Shown piece by piece: positions 27,998 to 36,172 of a DNA stretch of 64,000 nt. The notes under the pieces are model-generated. The model made no database searches. It was not told where the DNA came from and saw nothing but the letters and a program-made list of their open reading frames with translations. Source of the DNA: Limosilactobacillus rudii (lineage in GTDB: Bacteria; Bacillota; Bacilli; Lactobacillales; Lactobacillaceae); NCBI RefSeq assembly GCF_014145455.1, contig NZ_JACIVB010000060.1, positions 62,001-126,000 on the forward strand, given 5' to 3'. The first letter of the stretch is position 1. Each line of letters starts with the position of its first letter. The translations under genes were made by a program, and so were the position numbers.

Positions 27998-28087
27998 ATG
28001 AACACTAAATTTAACTTAAAGAAATTTATCCTATTCATCATTTTAATTGTTATTGTTGATTTGCTATGCATTGCCTTTATAAAATAA
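27998..28087 (+). CDS. 29-residue hydrophobic micro-protein, unknown
   Basis: Micro-ORF on the plus strand between two minus-strand genes. It starts MNTKFNLKKF (net positive) and continues with one strongly hydrophobic membrane segment (FILFIILIVIVDLLCIAF) ending IK, then TAA. AAAGGGGG lies 9 bases before the ATG, a good ribosome binding site that would be unlikely by chance. Overall form (basic N terminus, one membrane helix, about 30 aa) resembles small membrane regulators or type I toxins, but I recognise no family and see no clear antitoxin RNA. The promoter is not clear. It is antisense to the transporter-GH36 mRNA. Confidence 0.5.
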   Translation: MNTKFNLKKFILFIILIVIVDLLCIAFIK

Positions 28088-28094
28088 ATTAATT

Positions 28095-29489
28095 TTATTT
28101 CCGGGTTTTATCCAATGCTGCAATAATAGTTGGCTCCATATTTTCAAAACGTTGATACAAAATAGCTGGAATGATAGCCAAGCCATACATAAGAATTGTT
28201 ACCCAATTAAATGAAATACTAATACCAACAAGTGCATGTGCGGTTTGAACATGGTTTGCAACATAACCAAATGCTGACATAATTCCACCATTTAATGCAC
28301 CGGCTAAGCCCATTCCCATTGACATACAAAAAGCTGACCCAACAGTCGTCAAGATACCGGCGGCATTAACACCATTTTTCCATTCACCATAATCAACAGC
28401 AGATCCCAGCATCGCAAATGGCATTGAACATGCGATTCCAGAACCAATGTTAGCAATTAACCAGCCAACAACTGCTCCAATGATGTTTAAATGAGCAAAC
28501 ATAATAATAAATTGTCCAAGTACCGCACCAACTAAACCTAATGCCCAAATATGGCTTTTAGACAAAAATTTATTTAATAACGGAATAGAAATAATTCCGA
28601 TCACCTGAATAATAGCAATTGAATTAAAGAAAGTTACTAATCCCTTATTATGGAAGTAGTAAGTAAAGTAATAAACCATCGATTGTTGTCGTCCTTGTTG
28701 GGCAATCCAGAACAAGAAATTCCCACCTACAATTAAAAACCATGGCCAATTTTTGTTCATTGCGTGGATACTTTTTCTTAATGTAACTCGTTGACTATTT
28801 GGTACAATTACTCGTTCACGAATATGACTAAATGAGAATAATGTTCCAAGAAAATTTAATGTGGCAAAGATAATAATAAAAATTCTAAAACCAATCACAT
28901 CATTGCCATCGCCAAATAATGCAACCAATGGTAATGTCAATGAGTTAACAATGAATACCCCTAATTGAGAACCAACCATCCGCCATGAATTCAGTTTTAC
29001 CCGTTGTGTTGGTGATGAAGTAATTAATGTTAACATGGTTGTAATTGGCGCATTAATACCTAGGTATAAAACACCATAAATCATATAAACAACACCGCAG
29101 TAAATTGCCTTAGCAGTTGGTGTAAGATTGGGAGCCCAAAATAAAAGAACTGCACTTGCCGCATATGGAAATGCTAACCACAAAAAGTATGGACGTGCTT
29201 TTCCATACTTTGAATGTGTCATATCCATCAATGTTCCCCAAACTGGAGCTCCAACTGCATCAACAACCCGTGCTAATAGTAAAATTATTCCTGTTGCTGC
29301 TGCAGAAACAGCTGCTACATCCGTAAAGAAATACATCAAATAACTATTAACAACAGTTGCAATTAATTGTCCTGAAAAATCCAAATTAGCATAACTTAAC
29401 TTCTCTAAAACACCTACTTTTTTCTTTGTCGAACCAAATGGATACTTCTTAATGGTTGAAATACTTGGTTTTACTCTTCCATCCATCAT
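28095..29489 (-). CDS. GPH family sugar:cation symporter (MelB/XynB-like)
   Basis: 464-aa twelve-segment MFS protein of the glycoside-pentoside-hexuronide group. Motifs: KLSYANLDFSGQLI at helix 1, ARVVDAVGAPVWGTLMDMTHSKYGKARPYFLW between helices 2 and 3 (the GPH cation site and loop signature), and a long central loop. Start at 29489 (ATG) with GAGGAG 5 bases upstream; a GTG at 29495 is less likely. It imports a glycoside or oligosaccharide that the downstream GH36 would hydrolyse. The EIIA-like C-terminal domain of LacS/RafP is missing, which suits a PTS-poor host. Confidence 0.88.
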   Translation of the reverse strand: MMDGRVKPSISTIKKYPFGSTKKKVGVLEKLSYANLDFSGQLIATVVNSYLMYFFTDVAAVSAAATGIILLLARVVDAVGAPVWGTLMDMTHSKYGKARPYFLWLAFPYAASAVLLFWAPNLTPTAKAIYCGVVYMIYGVLYLGINAPITTMLTLITSSPTQRVKLNSWRMVGSQLGVFIVNSLTLPLVALFGDGNDVIGFRIFIIIFATLNFLGTLFSFSHIRERVIVPNSQRVTLRKSIHAMNKNWPWFLIVGGNFLFWIAQQGRQQSMVYYFTYYFHNKGLVTFFNSIAIIQVIGIISIPLLNKFLSKSHIWALGLVGAVLGQFIIMFAHLNIIGAVVGWLIANIGSGIACSMPFAMLGSAVDYGEWKNGVNAAGILTTVGSAFCMSMGMGLAGALNGGIMSAFGYVANHVQTAHALVGISISFNWVTILMYGLAIIPAILYQRFENMEPTIIAALDKTRK

Positions 29490-29520
29490 AGTCACTCCTC
29501 ACTTTTATTTCACCACTTAT

Positions 29521-29534
29521 TGTAATCGCTTTCT
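29521..29534. promoter_or_regulatory. cre-like site in the GH36 cassette divergent region
   Basis: TGTAATCGCTTTCT, one mismatch to TGWNANCGNTNWCA. Located between the GPH transporter and the divergent AraC regulator. Confidence 0.6.
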
Positions 29535-29590
29535 AAAAGTGTAAAAATGGAGTTAATTGTAGTTTAGGTGTCGATTTCTGAGTTGCTTAT

Positions 29591-29618
29591 TCACATTTAG
29601 TGTCTTTTTCTCACATTT
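29591..29618. promoter_or_regulatory. Direct repeat, candidate AraC-family operator
   Basis: TCACATTT occurs at 29591-29598 and again at 29611-29618, a 20-bp period, close to the two-turn spacing of AraC-type half-sites. It is just upstream of the regulator gene. Confidence 0.45.
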
Positions 29619-29634
29619 TTAATAAGGTGATATT

Positions 29635-30555
29635 TTGAAAGTAACATATTTTAATATTAATCAACCCGTTGTAGCGGTAAATCAGGGCTTTTTTTCAGCC
29701 ACAAAAGCTTGGAAACATAAGCGAATATACCAAGATGAAGCATTTGAAATTATCATTGTTAATAATGGTCCGCTTTATCTGCAAATAGATCAGCAGCAAT
29801 ATACAATTAGGACAAACGAAATGCTTCTTGTTCCAGCTAAATCAGTTGTTCGTGGGTGGAAGGATTCCCCGTTTAATACCCAATATTATTGGTTTCACTT
29901 TTTTCCCGCTCCACAGTCAACTCATAAAGGAAAATTCATCCATAATCCAGAAAAAATCAATCAGGGAATAATTCCTTTACCATTACAATTCAAGCTACCC
30001 GAAATAAAAAAGTCATATGTACTTGCAAATCAGGTTCTTGATATTGCCAATAATCCTATTTATCCACATATTGCAATTGACTACTTGTTAACTGAACTCT
30101 TGATTGAATTATCAAATGATTTTGTTAAATCCTTTACTACAACTAGCAACAATAAAATTAGCATTATCCAAGGATGGATTCGTTCCCATTTAAGTCAACA
30201 CCTAACTGTCGACCAGATTGCAACTCACTTTGAATTCAATGCAAATTATTTGGAACGAATTTTTAAGCAGCAAACTGATTTAACAATTATTCAATATATA
30301 AATCAGCTAAAATTAGAGAAGGCACAAGAATTATTATCAAAAACAAACTTACCGATTAAACAAATTGCTGCATTATCATTTTTCAATGATGATAAGCATT
30401 TTATGAAACAGTTCAAAAAGGTTCTTCGTCTTACACCATCAGAATTTCGGAAAAGCTATAGCTCTAAATTTCAAGATAGTGACAGCTTTGATCCACAAAA
30501 ACTGCTATCTAAAGACACCGACATTAATTACTGCCAAAGATTTAACCTAAAATAA
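29635..30555 (+). CDS. AraC-family regulator of the GH36 cassette
   Basis: 306-aa transcription activator type: N-terminal cupin-like sugar-sensing half (about 1-110, with YQDEAFEIIIVNNGPLYLQIDQQQYTIRTNEMLLVPAKSVVRGW) and C-terminal double helix-turn-helix (about 180-280: HLTVDQIATHFEFNANYLERIFKQQTDLTIIQYINQLKLEKAQELL ... FFNDDKHFMKQFKKVLRLTPSEFRKSY). The start is TTG at 29635 with AAGGTGA upstream. It is divergent from the GPH transporter-GH36 genes, which it most likely controls. Paralogous in layout to the regulators at 34 kb and 40 kb. Confidence 0.88.
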   Translation: MKVTYFNINQPVVAVNQGFFSATKAWKHKRIYQDEAFEIIIVNNGPLYLQIDQQQYTIRTNEMLLVPAKSVVRGWKDSPFNTQYYWFHFFPAPQSTHKGKFIHNPEKINQGIIPLPLQFKLPEIKKSYVLANQVLDIANNPIYPHIAIDYLLTELLIELSNDFVKSFTTTSNNKISIIQGWIRSHLSQHLTVDQIATHFEFNANYLERIFKQQTDLTIIQYINQLKLEKAQELLSKTNLPIKQIAALSFFNDDKHFMKQFKKVLRLTPSEFRKSYSSKFQDSDSFDPQKLLSKDTDINYCQRFNLK

Positions 30556-30560
30556 ACAAA

Positions 30561-30616
30561 AAGTCTCGTATTTATTAAGAAACATGTAATGTAACTAATA
30601 ATTACGAGGCTTATTT
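30561..30616. terminator. Bidirectional terminator
   Basis: AAGTCTCGTA pairs with TACGAGGCTT, flanked by A and T tracts, between the convergent AraC regulator and the GH127 gene. Confidence 0.8.
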
Positions 30617-30619
30617 TAT

Positions 30620-32572
30620 CTATGCTTTATTAAACCATACCTGCATCTGTCCATTGCTCCGATTAGCCCATGCATAATATGGAATTAACCGCAGATGGGC
30701 TTGAGTCCACTCAAATGAATCATCTTCATAATAAAGTTGTTCACTATTTTGGTTAGCTCGCTCAACATCATTAGTATCAAGGGTTACAACCCCATCTAAC
30801 AAGTTATTATCATAATTTGCTGTAAAGGTCAGCTTATTTCTTAAACGATAACACCAAAGCGGTACCTGATTGTCTTCTTCCTCAGCACAATAAATCACTG
30901 GTCCGCGTTGAATAGCGACTTTGCCCATATCATCTTTCACATAATTATTAGCTCTCATTAAGTGAACCCTCATGTCTAAATTAACTATAATTTGTGTTTC
31001 ACTTCCAGTAATTGGGAAAGTAACTAACTGCTTTTCTAAGATTGGATCAATTTCTCGGCCATTAAAACTAACTTGATAGTTCTTTAATGACCAGCTTGGA
31101 ATCCGTACCGCAAAATTGAAGTACTTTTCTTGCGGATTTTCAATTGTAAAGGTAAGTTTGCCATCCCATGGATAATCACTAGCTAATTTAATTTTAATAC
31201 CATCATCAAAACTCGTCTCATTAGCAATAAATTGATCAGCCAAAATCGTATTATCTTTTACTTGATATAAGTACTTGTCAACCGACGAAAGTAAACGAGT
31301 AATATTGGATGGACAACAAGCACAAGCAAACCATGATGAACGTTGAGTATTAATATGGTTTTTCCCAGGGTTCCCCTTACTTGCTTTAGGATCAGCTTCA
31401 AGTGGATTTACGTAAAAATAATGCATCCCATCTAAGGCAATTCCACTAAGGGCTCCGTTAAACAGTTCTTTTTCAATTACATCACCATATTGACCGTTTA
31501 AATCACTAGCTAACATTTGCTTTCCAAAAAATACCATTGCTACTGATGCACAGGTTTCTCCATAATTGCTATCATTAGGCAAATCATAATCATAGGTAAA
31601 TGCTTCACCAGTTGTCGTCTGACCAACATTACCGGTAATATACATTTGCTTTTTAACGGTATCATTCCATAATCGGTGAGCAGTTTTCATTAACTCTTGG
31701 TCGCCAGTTAAGCGGGCAACATGGGCTAACCCTGTACAGAAGTAGAGAACACGAACAGCATGCCCGTGAACATCTTGTTGCTCTGTCACCGGCTTATCAG
31801 CGAAGTAATAGCGGTTACCAAACTTATCCATGCCAGGGAAGAAATTACGATCTTTCCCATCGGCTTCATTTTGCCGATCAAAGAATTCGGTATCCTTCCC
31901 CCGCTGAGTGATAAAGTATTTTGCCAATGCTAAATATTTTTTATTCTTAGTTGCTTCATATAGCCGCGCTAAAGCTAGTTCAATTTCTGGGTGTCCAGGA
32001 ATTCCTTTAACTTTTCCTTCCTCTAAGCCAAAATGGTTACCAATACATTTAGCCATTTTTTCCGCAATCATAAGAGCTTTTTGATTGCCAGTTACTTCAT
32101 AATATGCAACACCAGCTTCTATATAGTGCCCCATTGAATAAAGCTCATGTGATTGTTGTAGACGCTTAAACTTTCGCTCAGGCATTTCAATTTGAAACAT
32201 TGTTGAAAGGTAACCACCATCTTCTTGTGCTTCGGCAATTAAATCAACTACTGAATCAGCCTCCTTATGTAGCTTTTCACTTGGCGCATACTTCAAAACA
32301 TAAGCAGCACTTTCAAGCCACTTATAAACATCAGTATCCTGAAAATCCATTCCAAAGAAGTGACCCTTTTCTTGACCAGCCACAATCTTAAGGTTCGCAA
32401 TAGCATGACTTTTATCGGCTGAGCCACCGGCTGCAAAAGCATCATTAGTAATTTCAACCTTATTGTTATCATTAATCATATCCCATTGAAATGGAATTGA
32501 GTTATTAGCCATTAAGTTTCGGTAACGTTGCCAAAAATGTGATGTTATATTGGTTTGTAGTTCCTTAGTCAT
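30620..32572 (-). CDS. GH127 beta-L-arabinofuranosidase
   Basis: 650-aa enzyme with an (alpha/alpha)6 barrel and C-terminal beta domains. The zinc/thiolate site of the family is intact: E339 and C341 in YGETCASV, C419 and C420 in ACACCPSN, aligned in spacing with Glu338, Cys340, Cys417 and Cys418 of Bifidobacterium longum HypBA1, where Cys417 is the nucleophile. Reaction: removal of terminal beta-L-arabinofuranose, for example from the beta-1,2-linked arabino-oligosaccharides of hydroxyproline-rich plant glycoproteins. No signal peptide, so the substrate must be imported, most likely by the MFS protein encoded 12 bases upstream. Released arabinose would enter AraABD. Strong ribosome binding site AGGAGGAAC. 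Confidence 0.93.
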   Translation of the reverse strand: MTKELQTNITSHFWQRYRNLMANNSIPFQWDMINDNNKVEITNDAFAAGGSADKSHAIANLKIVAGQEKGHFFGMDFQDTDVYKWLESAAYVLKYAPSEKLHKEADSVVDLIAEAQEDGGYLSTMFQIEMPERKFKRLQQSHELYSMGHYIEAGVAYYEVTGNQKALMIAEKMAKCIGNHFGLEEGKVKGIPGHPEIELALARLYEATKNKKYLALAKYFITQRGKDTEFFDRQNEADGKDRNFFPGMDKFGNRYYFADKPVTEQQDVHGHAVRVLYFCTGLAHVARLTGDQELMKTAHRLWNDTVKKQMYITGNVGQTTTGEAFTYDYDLPNDSNYGETCASVAMVFFGKQMLASDLNGQYGDVIEKELFNGALSGIALDGMHYFYVNPLEADPKASKGNPGKNHINTQRSSWFACACCPSNITRLLSSVDKYLYQVKDNTILADQFIANETSFDDGIKIKLASDYPWDGKLTFTIENPQEKYFNFAVRIPSWSLKNYQVSFNGREIDPILEKQLVTFPITGSETQIIVNLDMRVHLMRANNYVKDDMGKVAIQRGPVIYCAEEEDNQVPLWCYRLRNKLTFTANYDNNLLDGVVTLDTNDVERANQNSEQLYYEDDSFEWTQAHLRLIPYYAWANRSNGQMQVWFNKA

Positions 32573-32584
32573 TTTTTGTTCCTC

Positions 32585-33910
32585 CTATTTAACGTGCTTA
32601 ATCCATAAAATAAATGCTGTTCCAACTATTGTTATAAGAATTGAAACCCAGAAAACTAAGGTATAGCTATTAGTAGCTGTAACAATCATTGAAGTCGCAG
32701 CTGGTGCAACCATTTGCCCAGCCGTATTAGTTAGATTACCAAACCCGACATACTTTCCGGTTGTTTCATTTTCTTTTGCTTTTTTGGGGATAACATCAAT
32801 ATTTAGTGCCATATCAACTGCCAGATAAATACCATAACCTAATCCGGCTAGCACAACATATCCAATTACACCGTTAACTGTCCTAAATATAACCAAACTT
32901 AAAGTACCAAGAATCAATAAAATTCCACCAAAAGTAACAGGTATCTTCCGAGCCCTAATCTTATCAGAAATTGGGCCAGAGAAGGCAAGACCAATTAATG
33001 AAACAATTAACGTAAAGATAGATAATTTATTCATCGCCCGAGCAGCTGCTAGGGTCGATAAACCAATATGATTTTCTAAAATATATAACAAATATTGAAA
33101 AATCATTGTATAGCTAGTCATCACTAAGAACCGACCAGCACATGCCTTATAAAAGTCATGGGCACCAGTTAGTTTTGGCGGTAACAGGGTCGCTAGCACA
33201 CTGATTAAATTTTCATTTTTATTAACAACCATATCAGCAGAAGACTTCTCACGCGGTGTAATTAATAAAACAACTAGCCCAGAAACGGTAATTAAAATAC
33301 CACCAACAACAAATCCCCAATTTTGGTAAGGTTGTCCTAAAAAGTAAGAACTAATAAATTGTCCAACTGGTGCCCCCACCGAAGTAGCACCAAATCCAGC
33401 CGATAATGTACCACGAACATTTTTAGGAGCACGATCAGCTAGAAAAGCATACATCGGTGTTTGAATAGCATTTTGCCCTAAGGTATTAAGAATATAGGCC
33501 ATTGTTAACCCTGAAGTTGTCTTAAAAATTCCCAAAGCATAAAGCCCAATTCCAGCTACAAAAGATCCAAAGAAAATCCAAGGAGTTCGCTTACCAAATC
33601 GTGAACGGGTTTTGTCAGAAAGAGTTCCCCAAATATATCCGACAAATAATGATACCAATGATGTCACAGAAGTAATGATTCCATATGCCGCTGTTGGGTT
33701 AGCAATTCCTACGTCCTTAATGTGCTGTGGAAGCAGGACAGCCCCATTTAACGTAAAGGCAGCGTTGTTCAAAACACCGAAAATAATGAATGCAATAAGG
33801 AAGCGCCAAAAAGTTGATTTAGGCCATGGCTTCCCAGTTTCAGGCGAAATTGTACTTGGATCAATACTTAGTGTTTCACCCACTTTAGATCCTGAATTAT
33901 GGTTTAACAT
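32585..33910 (-). CDS. MFS sugar transporter of the GH127 cassette
   Basis: 441-aa twelve-segment transporter (start ATG 33910 with AGGTGG 5 bases upstream; GTG 33919 is an alternative). It resembles the SLC45/GPH-like MFS group, with GYIWGTLSDKTRSRFGKRTPWIFFGS between helices 2 and 3, a LGQNAIQTPMYAFLADRAPKNVRGT segment, and a charged central loop. Co-transcribed with GH127, so it likely imports beta-arabino-oligosaccharides. The first 30 residues are hydrophilic and not a signal peptide. Confidence 0.85.
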   Translation of the reverse strand: MLNHNSGSKVGETLSIDPSTISPETGKPWPKSTFWRFLIAFIIFGVLNNAAFTLNGAVLLPQHIKDVGIANPTAAYGIITSVTSLVSLFVGYIWGTLSDKTRSRFGKRTPWIFFGSFVAGIGLYALGIFKTTSGLTMAYILNTLGQNAIQTPMYAFLADRAPKNVRGTLSAGFGATSVGAPVGQFISSYFLGQPYQNWGFVVGGILITVSGLVVLLITPREKSSADMVVNKNENLISVLATLLPPKLTGAHDFYKACAGRFLVMTSYTMIFQYLLYILENHIGLSTLAAARAMNKLSIFTLIVSLIGLAFSGPISDKIRARKIPVTFGGILLILGTLSLVIFRTVNGVIGYVVLAGLGYGIYLAVDMALNIDVIPKKAKENETTGKYVGFGNLTNTAGQMVAPAATSMIVTATNSYTLVFWVSILITIVGTAFILWIKHVK

Positions 33911-33940
33911 TTTATCCACCTACATATTATTAATAGAGTT

Positions 33941-33954
33941 AGAAAACGCTTTCT
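33941..33954. promoter_or_regulatory. cre-like palindrome in the GH127 cassette
   Basis: AGAAAACGCTTTCT, which keeps the central ANCGNT core but departs from consensus at both ends. Located between the MFS gene and the divergent AraC gene. Confidence 0.5.
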
Positions 33955-34043
33955 ACAGTTATTATGATACCCCTTTCAATTCTCGGATAAACTGCTAAAA
34001 TGTAAATAATGGTACACTTTTTTGACTATCAGGAGGAAGCAAT

Positions 34044-34991
34044 TTGAATTATTACTGTTTTGATCCCAATAAACGATTAACCTTTATGATTGGTGGCTTA
34101 TTCAATGCTAATACGGGATGGCAACACGCTAAACGATATCATCGTGGTGATTACGAACTAATTCTTTGTACTAAAGGTCCACTATACCTAAAAATAGAAA
34201 ATAAGGATTTTAAGGTTCAAACCGGTGAATTTATTATCATTCCCCCATTTACCACCATGATTGGTTATCACCCTTCGCCTAACGATATTGAGTTTTACTG
34301 GCTGCATTTTTTCTTGCCTAAGAATACACTAATTATTTCTAAAGTACCTAAAAATATAACAAAGTACATTTTTCTTCCACAATTAGCAACTTTTACTAAC
34401 CAAAGCCAAATTATTATTTTAATTCATCAATTATTAGCATTAAATAATCAAAACTATGATGATCGTTTAGCTGCAAATCACTTCATCTCAATTATCCTCA
34501 TCGAATTAAGCAAAAACTTATTTAAAGCTTCAACAAAGAAATCTGAAAAGGAGACCAAAATTAACGAACTAAAAGAATGGATTAGAACAAATATTTACCA
34601 ATCACCAACCGTTGCTGATATGGCTAAATATCTCCAAATTAATCCACAATACCTTTCACGATTATTTAAAAAAGTAGTAGGCATAAGTCCTAAAAAATAC
34701 TTATTAAAGTTAAAACTCGAAACTGCCCAGGCTTTATTAATTAGAACTAATCTTTCTGTTAAAGAAGTTGCAAATAATTCATATTTTACAAATGAAAAAC
34801 TTTTTCTTCGTCAATTTAAACAAAGTACTGGCCTAACTCCTAGTCAATATCGTACTCAATTCAATGATATCTATCATAACAATCAAACTATCAGTCCCAT
34901 TCTACCTATTCCAGAAGAGATTACAAAACACCTTACCGATATTCCCGATCCTGGTGAGGCACCACAAAAAAAGGAATTGAGACATTATTAA
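34044..34991 (+). CDS. AraC-family regulator of the GH127 cassette
   Basis: 315-aa protein: N-terminal sensor half with YHRGDYELILCTKGPLYLKIENKDFKVQTGEFIIIPPFTTMIGY, C-terminal AraC double HTH (about 190-285, YQSPTVADMAKYLQINPQYLSRLFKKVVGISPKKYLLKLKLETAQALL ... FTNEKLFLRQFKQSTGLTPSQYR) and a Pro-rich hydrophilic tail. TTG start at 34044 with a strong AGGAGG. Divergent from MFS-GH127; layout and N-terminal sensor resemble the regulator at 29.6 kb, so the two are likely paralogues. Confidence 0.88.
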   Translation: MNYYCFDPNKRLTFMIGGLFNANTGWQHAKRYHRGDYELILCTKGPLYLKIENKDFKVQTGEFIIIPPFTTMIGYHPSPNDIEFYWLHFFLPKNTLIISKVPKNITKYIFLPQLATFTNQSQIIILIHQLLALNNQNYDDRLAANHFISIILIELSKNLFKASTKKSEKETKINELKEWIRTNIYQSPTVADMAKYLQINPQYLSRLFKKVVGISPKKYLLKLKLETAQALLIRTNLSVKEVANNSYFTNEKLFLRQFKQSTGLTPSQYRTQFNDIYHNNQTISPILPIPEEITKHLTDIPDPGEAPQKKELRHY

Positions 34992-35020
34992 CTATGCTAC
35001 AAAATACTTTTAATCAAATT

Positions 35021-35058
35021 AAAAACGACTAACCCTTCCCGCTGAGTTAGTCGCTTTT
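35021..35058. terminator. Bidirectional terminator
   Basis: AACGACTAAC pairs with GTTAGTCGC-type arm (loop CCTTCCCGCTGA), A-rich on one side and T-rich on the other, between the AraC gene and the GH115 cassette. Confidence 0.85.
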
Positions 35059-35136
35059 ACTTAAAGATATTATTTGTTGTGAAATAAGGATGTCTATAAT
35101 GGCTTGCTTATATCCCCTCCTTTCAATAACCCGCTA

Positions 35137-35475
35137 TTAATCTTTATCTGGAACACCTGCAAGTACTTGAAAAACATCTGCTAATGACATTTTTTCATCG
35201 GCAAATTTCTTGTGGAGAAGCAGACGCCGGAAGTCCTCAATTGACATTTTCTCAGTTTGCTTATACGGCAATACTGACGAGCCACCTTGGTTCATCCCCG
35301 TAGTTAGGGTAATAATTAAGCCATCGTTACTGTCTAATTTAACGGTATAATGTTCATAATAAGCCGGAATATCATAATTTCCGCTTAATTGTTTATGCTT
35401 TTTAAAGTAATTTACAATAAAATCGTTAAATTTCTTCTCTGACTTTAATGCCTCACGCCAATCATCCTGAGTCAT
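35137..35475 (-). CDS. Unknown 112-aa protein, last gene of the GH115 cassette
   Basis: Small acidic/basic mixed soluble protein beginning MTQDDWREALKSEKKFNDFIVNYF, with a beta-rich central part (YYEHYTVKLDSNDGLIITLTTGMNQGGSSVLPYKQ) and a helical end (SIEDFRRLLLHKKFADEKMSLADVFQVLAG). No signal peptide, membrane segment or cysteine. I do not recognise a family. It lies 14 bases after the SGNH gene with a good ribosome binding site (GAGGAGCG), so it is part of the operon; a role in handling the imported glycan or in regulation is inference only. Confidence 0.7.
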   Translation of the reverse strand: MTQDDWREALKSEKKFNDFIVNYFKKHKQLSGNYDIPAYYEHYTVKLDSNDGLIITLTTGMNQGGSSVLPYKQTEKMSIEDFRRLLLHKKFADEKMSLADVFQVLAGVPDKD

Positions 35476-35489
35476 AATTAATCGCTCCT

Positions 35490-36170
35490 CTATAGTGAAT
35501 TTATCTTATAAGCAATCGTCTTAGCTAAGCGTTCATGTCCCTCCGCGTTGGGATGTAAACCTTCTAATGATAAATTAGGAAATAGGTACGGGTTGTAGTT
35601 GCCTTCATTAAAGATATCCAAAACTGGAATAGCGAAATATTTGCCAACATCTTTAACCGCCTCTACATAATCACTAAATGTGTTGCCAAGGTCATTTTTT
35701 CGTAAGTTACCACCATCATCATACAACCGCCAATCTGCATGATTAGACTTAGCAGGAGTTATCAACAAGAACTTAGTTGATGGATTCTGCTTTGCCAAAT
35801 TTGTAATCATATATTTAAGTGCTCCGCAAAAGGTAGTGACCTTGTCAGCCGGATCCTTAACTGACCCAATTGGCCGGTTACCAGCAAAGTCATTGGTCCC
35901 ACCAAAGATTGTAATTACCTTCTGTCCTTCAACATCCTTAATCTGATCACCGATAAAGCCTCTCTCATCATCACCTTTAGCAATCGTAGCGCCGCCAACG
36001 CCAGTATTGCGGGGTGTAGTTCCTAAATATTTAGTCATTCGCGATACATAGCTCGAAATATCCGGGCGTGCAGCCGCTCCATGAGTGAAGCTATCACCAA
36101 TACAGGTAATTGGTTCATTCATATATGGGAAAACTGCTTTTTCAATTGTAACTAATTCTTTTTCATCCAT
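35490..36170 (-). CDS. SGNH/GDSL hydrolase, putative carbohydrate esterase
   Basis: 226-aa esterase-like protein. SGNH blocks: GDSFTHG (S27), GVGG (G60), GGTNDF (N93), and EGLHP (H206). The usual Asp three residues before the His (DGxHP) is Glu203 here, an uncommon replacement in the triad. No signal peptide, so it works in the cytoplasm. It sits 2 bases after the GPH transporter and just upstream of the 112-aa unknown, in a cassette with a GH115-like enzyme, so removal of acetyl (or feruloyl) esters from imported xylo- or arabino-oligosaccharides is a reasonable guess. Confidence 0.82.
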   Translation of the reverse strand: MDEKELVTIEKAVFPYMNEPITCIGDSFTHGAAARPDISSYVSRMTKYLGTTPRNTGVGGATIAKGDDERGFIGDQIKDVEGQKVITIFGGTNDFAGNRPIGSVKDPADKVTTFCGALKYMITNLAKQNPSTKFLLITPAKSNHADWRLYDDGGNLRKNDLGNTFSDYVEAVKDVGKYFAIPVLDIFNEGNYNPYLFPNLSLEGLHPNAEGHERLAKTIAYKINSL

Positions 36171-36172
36171 TA

